Source: Volvox africanus
Lineage: Eukaryota > Chlorophyta > Chlorophyceae > Chlamydomonadales > Volvocaceae
Direction: 5' to 3'
DNA length: 64,000 nt
Assembly (NCBI GenBank): GCA_030268105.1
Contig: BSDZ01000078.1
Coordinates: 6,953,501-7,017,500, forward strand
Part shown: positions 38,301-50,300 of the stretch, piece by piece
Position numbering within the stretch: position 1 is the first letter of the stretch
Layout of the letters: each line of letters opens with the position of its first letter
The notes under the pieces: model-generated
What the model saw: the letters and a program-made list of their open reading frames with translations, nothing else
What the model was told of the DNA's origin: nothing
Databases searched by the model: none
Program-made: the position numbers and the translations under genes

Positions 38301-41300
38301 GCGTGGTGGAGGTGAAGGGAAAGGGGGTTTTGAGGGCGGCACCAGTGATGGCGGTGGCGGTGTGGCGATGAGGAGGGAAGTGAAGGTGATGGGGCTGGTG
38401 AGGATAGAGGGGGAGATGGGGAGTGAAGGCAGTGGCCAAGGTGGCAACAGCAGTGGTGGTAGGGGTAGGGGTTAAAGTCACGAAGGCATAGGAGATGGCA
38501 GAGGCGGCGGTGGTAAGGGCAGCGGCCAGGGTGGTGAGGGTGGAAGCGGTGGTGGTGGCAGAGGAAGTTAAGGCGGTGAAGGTGGCAGTAGGTTCTATGT
38601 GTGCTGCATCTCGGCATTTTGTGTAAGCAGCGGCGATGGCAAAGAGGCAGTGAGGGTGGTAGGAGACGCAGTCAAGGCGTCACGTAAAGTTCGGTTGGCA
38701 TACTTCAAAGCGCCTCCCTAGAAGGCGCTTGCCTATTGGTGTTGTTTGTTGCTATGCTGATGACCGTGCTGGTGCATCCTGTTCATGCAAACCTTTATAC
38801 TCAGGGAGATAGGTTCCGAAGCTGTTTCTGGGCAATATGGCGAGTACGCCGACGAGCAAGAGTATGAGCGGAACGATGAACAGCAGCAAGAGGAGGAAGA
38901 GGAGGTTCGATTCGAGCCAGCGTTGCTGTCCCCAGCGGACCGCAAGGTTCTCCTGGCGGACATAACGAGCAAGCTATACGCGGAAAATCAGAGGAAGACG
39001 CGGCAACAGCTGTTCAACGTGAGTATAGGGTGGTGATAGGGTTCAGAGACGAACGGTGTTGTTAGATACGTCCCTGGAATAGGGGATTCTCGCGGGTAGC
39101 GCGTATGTTGGTATGGTTATAGGAGACCAGCTTGCCGGTATGACGTAAGGGTGATTAAGGACCGAGCTGCGTGTGTTTCACATCTGTAGTTCATTTGGGC
39201 ATTGGCATGCGAATGTCGATGCTGCATCTGGCCATCTCCCTCAGTACAAGACGGCACTAAGCAGGTCCATGGCTCGTTCCACTACTTCCCATGCTCCGTA
39301 TCCTCTCCTTCCCTTGCGCCAACAGCCTCCGTTGACCTGCCATGTCCCCCGGACCTCTTGTCACCCATCAGACTTTGAAGCAATTGCGACGCAATCCTAG
39401 CTACCAATCTCGGGCAGTGCTGCTTGACCAGCTGGTGCGCTTTCAGGCTGAGGAAAGGTTGGAAGAAGAGCTCCAGGTAGGTGATGGGGGGAGTGAGACA
39501 GGCAACTGGGTTCGAACTAGACGGCGTATGGTGGTGGGTTGAGGGATTATGCTTACGGCGACTAGGCAGTTATCATGAGACCCGAAGCAAGCGCGCTCTT
39601 GCCACCCTCCCCACGCGGATTGGCCCGTAAGGTATCTCTTCACCATAGCCGAACGAACGCCGTGTTCGTTCTGTTCTTTCCCGCTCGTCAGCATGGAGGA
39701 AGTAGCCCTTATCGTGTCATCGCTTTAGCTCTTCTCCTTTACCAATCGTAATTATCCCGTTATTGCAGAATGCTCAGTTGGACCCTGTTGCTGCCCGCCA
39801 CCTAGCCGACCGTCTGAAGGTTCTTCTGTCGGGTCCTTCGGGTCTCACGGGGTCTGAGGAGCCTGATGGTACCCTGGAGGCGGATGACGGGTTGGGGGCG
39901 GGCTCGGGAGCTTCCAGCAGTGGCATCGGAATTGATCCCTTGAGTCAGATTGACTACAGTCAGCTCACCCCGGTGGATGTTCGGCGCATGCGTGTGGAGG
40001 ATCTAAGAGATGCTTTGCGACACTTTGGAATGGACAGGTGGGGGGAAGTCACGATACGGTTGACGAGTTTGGGGCGTACGAACGAAAGCAACTGTAAATT
40101 AGCTGAGTTGATACGATGATCTGGAAGAAGCATTTCTGCTGTCTCCCCGAAAGCTAGGTATGCTTGGGGCCTCATGTCTGTACAAAGCTGCTGTGAGAGC
40201 GCAGGGGTGTTCAACAACCTCTGTTTAATAGTTGATGCCCCCGGCAAGGGTGCAGATACGTCTCACGGCACGAAGCCGATGTAGCTTTGTCTTCGCCTTG
40301 TTTTATGCATTGCCAGCTCCGGCAACAAGTACGACATGCAAGAGCGGCTGCTTGCCCGCGTCAAGATGCAGCCTCCACCGAATGCCCGAGGACGGGGAAG
40401 ACCACCGCTCACTGGAATCGGAACAGCAGTATCAGTGACGGGTGAAAACGCAGCGGTGGCCAGTACTAGCGTCTCTGCTGCGGCGGCCGCGGAGGAGCGT
40501 TATGCCATGGTCCTCGGGATGTCGCTACGCACCCTCCGCCAGGAGCTAGATGCTCGCTTGTTACCGACGTCAGGCAGCCGGAACGAGCTTCAGGCGCGGC
40601 TGCTGGCAGCGTTGCGGCAGGTTGGCTGGGCATCGGAAGGAGGTCATAAGGACGATTATATGGATCTGCAGTGCATGCTTGCACCTGCCCCGTCGTTGTT
40701 GATGATGATGATGTTGTTAGGTTCCGTATCCGTTGGCTCATATCGCGTATCTCTCCGCAGCATTGGACAGCCCGGGCACCATATAGACTGCCTCCCAACA
40801 AACCTTATCCATGCTGCTGCTGCTGCTGCTGCTGCTCAACATCATAGTTTCAATCTTAATACTCATTCAGTTCCCACCACTCGACGAGCGCGTTCCTGAT
40901 CCCCGTTCTTCTCCAGGAGGCAGAAGAGGCACGGGCGCTGTCGGCTGAGCTACAGGTCGGCAGGCAGGGGGGACAGTTAAGGCGCTGCTGAACTTGAGAA
41001 AGGGGGCTGGGTCAGGAGTGGAGCCAGATTATGTGTTGTTGCTGAGCCCCCCAGTGCTTGCAACTCACACCTGCTGCTCCTTGGGATTAAGTTTTTTTCA
41101 AACACAAGCACAGCGCGCTTTGGATATCGGAAGCACGGTTTATTGCGATACCTTTTAATCCAGTTGTTTCGATCCAGAAGCACAGCGACACCAACATCTG
41201 ACATGCGTCGACCATCACTAGCATTGCATCGCGGTCGTTGCTACATGCCTTTGTAGATTGGTACGCAGGGCAGAGAGGGAGCGGAGGATGACATGGCAGT

Positions 41301-44300
41301 GGTGGCGGGTGAGGCGGGCGGCGGCATGTCCGAGGCCGAACATATGGCTCGCCGTCTGGTTGATCTTGCAGAGCTGCCAGTGGAAGAGCGAGGAGCGGCT
41401 GTGGTGGCGGCGCTGGCTGCAGCTCCAGAGCGGCTGATCACGTTGGGCATGGAGGCACCCGTGGATGTGGCAGTGGTGGCGGGTTGCCCACCCGGTAAGT
41501 TGGGGCCGCAGGATGGGCGATTGGGCCCGAAAAGGTATTTCGGTGAAGAACCACTCAAGCACATGTTTTTGCGCTGGTTGGTGAAAGCATCGGGCCTGGT
41601 CATAGGGACTGGGGGGTTTGTACATGAAACCCTACTACTGTTTAGGAGTGTCATTGCGAGTAGCATCATTTGAACTAGCTTGGACCAGTGACCATCTGTC
41701 AAAAGAGGAAGCACCGTTGAACCGTAGCCTTAGTAACAGTACCTTCTGTTTCCATAACCTCGTTTGTTGTCCTTTCTCTGGTGAACCTGTGCATACCACC
41801 TTCAAATGCGCACATCGCCCTCCTGTACAGGCCGTCTGGATCTCGCACAACGATCATTAGAGGAAGCCCGCACGCTTTTGGATCACCTCTACACTGCGCA
41901 CATGCCCTCGCCTCTCGATCGCATTAGCCGGCCCCCGCAGCTGGAAGATGAAGAGGAATCTGGTGGGGATCAAGATGACGCAGGTCTTAGGCGGGACAAG
42001 GAGATTATGAAAGGATTGAAGGCAGACAAGCAGGGAACCGCGTCCTCGGCAGAGGGGCGGCCAGAGCTGGATGCGACATTGTCTTATGCACCAACGGCCG
42101 GTGGTGTGGCTCGGCCGCCACAAGGAGTGGTGGTGTCAGTGTGGTGGCTTGACGGCACGACTGGACAGTCAACGCTACTGTCTCCGGCACAGGTGTATGC
42201 AGCAACGGCAGCAGAACTCATGGCGGGCTGTCTTCCTGCCGTACACCGAGAGCTTCTAGCGGTGCCGCCACCAAGCCCGTTGAGTCTCGACATTCCAGAT
42301 TTGGAGGGGCCTGTGCCTCCATCTGCGGCTCCACCTGCAGCACCTTCGAATCAAGGGACGCACCATGCAGCCGCCACTGCCACTGCCGAAGGCGGTCCCT
42401 CATTCTTTGCTGACTTGAGCTCGTTAGCGGCACACTTGCGTGGCGTGGCGCACGTTGTGTTCCCGGCAGTGCCGGCTGGGTCGACTCTGTACTGCGAGTT
42501 GCAGCGGGTCCTGGAGGCGGAGGGAGTGCCCCATGTCGGCAGTGGGGATGAGGCGGCGGCCCTGGTATATGACCGCCTCGGGTGAGATGAAATCAGGAAA
42601 TCAGGCAGTCTTGGGAGTCATGGGAAACAAGGTTGCGGGTGGTTGCATTCTAGCCCATATGGGGGCCGTGTGGATTGGTGTTGCCAGTGTGCTGACCGGA
42701 GCAGGTGTCCGGTACGGGCAGTTGTCGAAGAAAACCTCCGGGTCCACCGTGTGCCAAATCCCATTACCTGCTGCGTTCCTACTCCCTATTTTTGCGTGGC
42801 TGCTGCGCAGGGTTATTCAGCGGCTTAAATCGCTGTCGTACCCTATCGTACCACAGCTTGAGATCAGTATTGCAGATGTGGTAGTGGCGGTGCGGGAAGC
42901 TGAGTTGCAACCGGCGGAGAAGGAAGCTGCAGGAGGTGCGGATGACGGGGAAGATGAGGAAGATTATCTAGAAGACCACGCAATGGCGGCACGAGTAGCA
43001 GCCGCATCAGCGGTGGTGCGGGCAAAGATGGCGGCGTGGTGCAAGGAACAGGTGCGCGAAAACGGCGGCCATAGCCGGCGACTTGGGCATGGTTGAAGCA
43101 CCTTCCTACCTCACGCCTGTGCCCATCTACCACCTTCCCCAACTGCCCCCCGCTTGCAGTAGATCTCCATGAATAAGGCTCGGACTGTCGTTTTGCATGG
43201 ATCACTTGCTACCTGGCCTCTCAACTGATTCGCTGCTTCGTTGATGTGAAGTATTTTTGTTGCTGTGTTGTCTACCCCTTGCAGTGGGCAGTAATGTGCA
43301 CTGCTACTGACCCTACTTGCCTCAAACCTCTGCCTCTCTTCCCGATTATAACGTCCCATCCTCAGGGCTTTGATCCTAAGCGGCAGTTGTTTGTCTTCCG
43401 TCCTCGCCACTCAGTTGGTTCCAATGCGGTGGATGTCGAAACGGCCTTGGGGGTGGACAGAGTGGCGGAGCTGATATGTGAGCCACTGGTTGAGTCCGTG
43501 ATAGAGGCCACTGAGAGGGGAGAGGAGGCGGTGTCCGCTGCCACAGCGGCTCCGTCAGTGGTGGTGGAGCCTGTGCCATCTTCGCCATCTACTCGATTTG
43601 TGTGCACTGTTGTGGAGACCCCTGGTGCGTGAGGGTGGGTCAGATTTCTCAGGCGCATATGTCCGCATTCGTTTGATGAAGTTCTCTAGGTTGGGTGGTG
43701 TGTACCCAAGCTGGTTCCCCAAGCTGAAATGGCACCCACTTTTCCACATGAAGAGGGAGTGGTGATCAAGCCCGCTGGAGTGTGTTCCTGTGAACTGGGT
43801 GGCAATACCCGTACACCTTTCGTACGTGTATCATAATGCCGGGTGGAAGGGATAGTGTTCAATAAATGAGGTTGCGGAAAGGAAGGAGCTTCAGGGGCTC
43901 TACGAAATGGCTCGGGATGGAATATATACTGCACGTGGTGGAGGTTTTGGCAGGATGCGCGCGGCGGGTGACTCCTTTGTTCAGCATGTGTGTGTTGCTG
44001 AGTTGCTGGGAACAAGCTTGCCAAACCACAGGTTATCCAAGTTGTCAGTAAGTTTCTGCATGATGGAGCATTGTGTGACCGAACCCTTCCACCCCGCTGC
44101 CCCCATCCCCCACCTGACATTGCTCATGGTTGTAGATGGACCCGTGGCACTGCTGCCCAGTGAGGTGGAGTTGTACGACACAGAAATTGAAATTCTCAAG
44201 CATAACGCCGATATGGCGGAGTGGTCAGCGCTCCAGGCGGGCGCGGATGATGAGCAAGTTGCGGTGGCTCGTGCTGACGCACTGGCAGCAGAACCGGAGT

Positions 44301-47300
44301 CCTGGAGGGCAGTATATGACCCATGGGTCACCCTGCCCGCCACCTCTAGCATGCGACTCCATACACCACCTCGCCTCAGCCGCAAGCTGACTCATGCCAT
44401 AAGGCACGCAGCCGCACGTCTGTTTGGCGAGCTGGGATTGCGTGACGTGGCGACGGTCGAGGGCTGGGTTGATTTGCCGAAAGGGTATGCGGAGCAACTG
44501 GAGGAGGCGGCTGGGGGAAAAGGCGAAGAGATGAATGATGCGCCAACGCTGTACGACCCGGATCCCTTCATTCTGGCTCGCATCGCGGAGCAGGAGATGG
44601 AGCGCATTTCTGCTGATCCGGCACCTCTGGAGGAGTACTATGACTATGGCACCAGCTGGTAAGTGTGCGGATGGGGCATTTTAGATGGTTGGCGGGCGTG
44701 TCTATGGATGTGGAACGGGATGAGTACTGCTGTTGGCATCACGTACGTAGCTTGCAGAATACTACTATACCTGGCAGGCATCACATACGGGCGGCACATT
44801 CTTTCTTGGTGTGCGTTGATGTGTTCGCCTGTGTTTTGCATGAAAGTACCGTTTCATTCTTATCATGTACCATATCCCAGGTTAGCATGCACCTCCGTCG
44901 CATGATGGATTTAGGTGGAGTTTGACAGAGGTTTGAAGAGGTGTTTCTGCGCGGGTCGCATCTTATGTTCCTGCAGGCATGCCGATCTATCCGCCTTTGA
45001 CCCGGCCATCCGCCTCAACGCTGATACCAACGGCGAGGGCGCCACTGTACGGATCAGTGGTGTGGCGGTGGACCTACCACTCGACGCTCGCCACCCGGCC
45101 GTGCTGCAAGCGGCGGAGGTGGGTCTGCCACACGCCGCCCTCCTCCGAAACCTAGCCAACAATGCTCTGCGGCGGGCCGCTGCAGCTGGCAACCGGCGCG
45201 CGCTCGTCCCGTCAGAGCCGTATAGATCGCCTGAGGAGGCCATCAAGGCGGCCGCGGTGAGTGCCATCCTGTCGGACGCAGCCTCCGACGCGCCACCGCC
45301 TGCGGAGGAGTGGGCGGGACCGCTTCAGGAGTTCGGAGAGGGCGACGATCTGGGTGAGGAAGCGAGAGCGGCCGTGGCAGCACTGGAGGAGGAGGAGGCG
45401 GCGGCGGATCAGGAGGATGAACGGGTGGGCTTGGCGGCGGCGGCGGCGGCGGCAGCCGCTGCTGAACCCGTGGAGTTGGGTCCCGAGCCGCTCCAGCTAC
45501 CGATGCCTCCACAGTTGCCCCTCTACCACACTGCGGTACTTCAGCACTTGCGGGTGAGTCGTGGAGTTAGCTGAGTGTCTGATTAGAGGGGGATGGGCGT
45601 TCCGGTGCTATTTCGGTCGGATGTGATTAGTGCGTGACGCATCATGCATCGGAAGTCTGCTGATTGGGCTCTCATGTAGAATCGTACAGCCCGCAAGTAA
45701 TTGCGTTTGTCTGCATGGCCGGGCCGATAGGGCTTTTGCATCGGCTTATTGGCGAGACAGTTTGCAACTCCCAGTACGAAGGCTGTTTTGTCGTTAGAGT
45801 GGGGCTGGAAACGAACAGCTACCGAATGTATTCAGCTCATTTTCGTGTTCTGCATATGCAAACAAGTAATCGAACGTGTTTTCATCTTAGGCCTTTCCTG
45901 GGCTCCATTTTCCACTGTCCTTCATTTGTGCTGAATTCGTATTCTCTCCGCGGCCCCCGCCTGTCCCCGCAGGAAGCCGATGAGTTTGACACGTGGCTCG
46001 AGGACATGGACCCTGACCACTGGGACGATGCTGATGGGCCAGCACGGGTAAGAGCACGGTTGTTTGCGCGCGCGTGTGTCGCTTGCGTTTCCCTAACAGG
46101 CGACATCGGAGTAATGCAGCAGCAGCGGATATCCATGATTATAGATTAGCTAATAACGCGGACAAGTACACGATGTAATTTGAACCCAGTACTCCGCACC
46201 CGTGTGACTGTTCGGTGCGTGTAATAGACAGAGACCGAGGAAAACATGTTGCTGCTTGAAGGTGCTGCCGGAAATGCAGCTAAAAATTGCACTGCAGTTA
46301 AATCCTTCTGTATAGAGGAAGCTCGGAACATATGTGCCTGTGTTCTACGCAATACTCTTCCCTGCAATGTCGCGTGTCCTGTGTTTCACTCAAAAGGTTC
46401 GGATGATGGCGGACGCGATGGAGGAGCAGATGGAGGAGGAGACTGGTCTACCTCGCGGGGTGAGGGAAGCCAGGAACGCGGCGAGTGTATTGACACATTT
46501 GCGAACGTATGCACTTGTTGCCTTTTGGTTGCGAGCAAGGAAACATAATAGTTGCCTCGCGTCCGTCTTTTATTCCTTGATAAGTCATGTGGGACCCTAA
46601 CTTTTCACTTCATTTCCCATACAGCTTCAGGAACGCAGTTGCTTGCTGAGTATTTCAGTTTTCTTTTCCGAAACCATTAATTCCGCACCCGTCAACAATC
46701 ATCAAATGCAGTTATGACTTCGGCTGCTAGCGAAGAACTCTCATATTCCATAGTCCATCTTCAGCTGCTTCACTCGTTCAATTCACTCGTCCGGATCCGG
46801 GTTTTCCATCCCACCTTCGTTCGGCCCCTTAGTACGGCAACGATCCCAATCCGGTGGCAGCTGACATGGTATCCGCGGTGGCGCTAGAAGGTCACCAGAT
46901 GGCTCTGGATGCTGCGGTCGAGGCGCTTGGGGTAAGCGTGCGGAGATTTGCAGGGTTATTGCCAGCGGAGTGGGGTGGGGGAAAAGGAGAGGTATATGGA
47001 TGGACGGCCTCGCGGACAGTAAACATCTATCGTGCCTCCGTGTGTGTGTGGCAGGGTGCCGACATGGGGGGCCCTTAGCACTCGTTGGAAGGGGAAAACT
47101 GCGATTCAGGTTGAAGCAAAAGTTTATTGCAGTGGTTTCTTAGAAGAAGCAAAGTCTTCATCCTAATCAGGTTTACCGTACGGGACCTGGCATCTGTCCA
47201 TTGCTAGGTATCCATTCGCTGACCGCGTCCAGACACTCACCGCGCCGGGGGCCCTCTCCACCCCCCCGTGTGAGCCTCCCACGGGGATGGGCACCATAGC

Positions 47301-50300
47301 ACCCCCTCTCCCTGCTTCGGGGTGGGGCCCGCCAGTTGATTATCCGTGCTGCCGCTCCCCAATCCTCTGACGGCCCTCGGACATGAGCCTGGACGGACAG
47401 ATTGGGGCAATAAAGATATGCAGGAGGGGTACCCGCGTGGGCGCCTCGTTGGTTTTAGCGGCAGGACATCAGTTCTGGGGTGGATCAGCCTTTCCCCAGG
47501 GAGCCGGATCGGGACTGTTGCGCCGATCGTACCGCGCCTCTGGCATCCAAAGCATCGCCGCCCTTCATCTCTTCGTACAGCTGCTCAAGGCTTCATTGTA
47601 GCACTCCCATGAGCTGCGTACGCCGGAATCACCACCATTGAACTACCTTGACCGCTGTAGAGCCTTGCAGCGACCGCCGTCCCTCAAATACATCGCTGTC
47701 TTTACACTGGAATCCTCCTTGTAGGACTTCGGTGCAACTTTATCGAAAATGATGCTGTCCTTGCCGCTGGATGAAGCGGTGGAGGCGGACGCGGAGATCC
47801 CCCTAACCAGGATCAAGGAGCTGCCGCATCCTGACGAGCGCCTGCCGGATGGCATCGAGGGCACGGCTGCCGACCCAAGGGTCGTTGCGGCCTGGCAGAT
47901 GGCAGCAATTTGTGAGCTGGCGCGGCGGCATGGCTGGGAGGTGCTCGAAGCAGTGGATGCCGCAGAGGAAGCCGCGGTTGCGGCAGCGGAGCGTGAGGCG
48001 GCAGGGGTGAGAACGGGCGCTTGACATGGTTGGTGAAATCACAGGCGTGCCTTGTTAGTTCGTTGGCTCCAGGGTTAGTCCCGATCTTAGGAGGACCAAT
48101 CTTCTTGGCCGTATGAGGAGGCCCTACGGAGTAGGGTTAGGGGACTGTAGTTGGCCGTTGTCTTATCCTCCCATGTTTCCGTGGGGCGGCTCTGGCTATC
48201 CTCACGTATCTCCCATAGTTCATTCCCAACCCACTTGAATTACCTTGCGTAGATCCCCGAGCCCACTCCTGAAGAAGAGGCCGCCGCAGCGGCAGCTTCG
48301 CAGGAGGAGCAGACGGTCCTCGAGGCCATGTGCGACAACGACGATGAGGTTATGGAGCTACGCACCGGCCTCATCACCCCGGTGCAGCTGTACTTGCGCT
48401 TCAGGGTGAGTAGCTGGAAGACAGTGTGCGGATAAGTATATGGATGGTAACGACAGGGAAATAAGATCGGTCTAGTGAAGTGCGCCCGGCCCCTGCGTCT
48501 ACCTTACAGAACTGAAAGTTATCGTCTTGAGAAACGCCTTTTTGCATGTGCGTGTGTGTATGTTGGTGGCCATTCGAAATCCTCCAGGAGCGGCAAGCCC
48601 GCCGACCCCCTGCCTCACACCCTCTGGCAATTGCATCCGCGGCTGCACGGGCCGCGGATGGTGAAGCCGCCTGCACCATGTCCGATGAAGAGGGCGATGA
48701 GTTTGGCAGCAATGGGGACCTGGGGGTGGAAATGGATGAAGGGGAGGAGCTGGATGAGGCTGAGGAGGGCGAGGAGGAGGAGACCGAGGCGGCGGGAGGG
48801 GTCCGGATCTATCTTCCGCAGCCTGAGGACGCGCCGGCGCCGGAGCCAGGCAGTGAAGCTGCTGCTGCAGCGGCCGCAGCTGCGTCATTCGGCCCCGCCA
48901 ACAGCGGTCCCGGACTGGAGGGGCCGACTGCGTACACATGGAATGTGCCACCTGATGATGCGGTAGAACTGCCTGTGTTCGCGAGTGCGGGTCTGACGGC
49001 GGGGGCGATGGCGGTGCAGGCAGCAGTGGACGGTAAGCAGGACAGCCTGGCGCGGCACGTGGCTGCCACTGCCCGGGAGCGGCTAGATGCGTCAGAGCTG
49101 GAGGCACTGGGGCTCATGGAGCTGGGCTTCGAGATAACGGTAAGGGGCCCATCGAGGCAGGTGGAATAGACAAGGGAGGCGTGTACATGCATACACTGGT
49201 ATATATACAAACTAAAGTCCGAAAGGCTCATCGGATTTGCTGAAGGGGGGTTTGCTCTTTGGTTATCAGGTTGAATGACCGTGTTGGCGACTGCTCATAC
49301 TGCGGTTGCTGTGCACCGCTGAACTGGTTCGTAGACTGGGCATGACGATACCATGTCTGCCTCTATCCGATGCAGATCCACAATGGTATCGAGCCCTTGG
49401 GCTCTTCGAGGGTGCTCGTCAAGCCTCTTTGCCATTTCATAATTACTTACCGTGGTCAGTCTGGCTTGGCTTCCCTTCCTATTTGTTTTTTGCCGTATTC
49501 CAATCGCATACCTCTTTTAATACCTGGCAATATGCATCGTGACTGTCTGTGATTATGGCCCCTGTTTGCGCATTTCCCCCTCGGGCTCTTTTTCCCCCAG
49601 CCCGTGGACCAGGACAAAATGACGGGTCTTCCAGTCCTGGCCGCCATTGGTCCCGCCCTTGACGGCCTCAATCAGGAACTCATCCTTGATCCCTTCGGAG
49701 GCGGGTTATCGCAGCTGCCGAGCTTCCAGCCCCTAGCGGCGATAATGGAGGCGGAGGGGGTTGAACCTATGACACCGGCAGAACTCCAAGATGGCGAGGG
49801 CGAGGCAGGCCTGGTGGATTGGGAAGAGGAGGATGGATTCGCACGTGGTGTCGCACGTGCAGTGGCCGTCGCAGGTCCGCGCCGTGTAGGCCGTGTCTAT
49901 GTTGATGACGGTCAGGAGGAAGGCGTGGAGGAGATGGAGGCTGGCGAGGAGGAAGAGGACGCCATAGACGAGGACGCCAACGCCGATTTCCTCGTTGACG
50001 AGGACGGCGACGATGAGGAAGGCGATGTTGACCCGCTCGAGTACCCAAATCCCACGTTGCCACTGGTGACACAGGCGCTGGCGGACGGCGATCTGGAGGG
50101 GGCGGAGCTGGCAGCGCTGGTACCACCCATGAACCCCACACGTGTGTGGGTGGTCATGGGCGGCGATGGCCATTGGGGCCGTGAGGCGGGTCTAGTAGCT
50201 GGGGCTAACGTGATCTCCAAATTGGCCAAATATCAGGACCTAGTGGTGAGTGAGCAGTCGCGGCGAGACAGACCAGTAGGCCTGGAAATGAATGCGTGTT

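Noticed and set aside
38111..38617. His/Pro/Cys-rich minus-strand ORFs
   Set aside because: Antisense of a G-rich intronic minisatellite.
43907..44135. Upstream extension of the 44136 exon (ARGGGFGRMRAAGD frame)
   Set aside because: Phase-1 joining from 43624 to 44136 restores the family pattern (ETPDGPVALLPSEVE); the extension has no family similarity.
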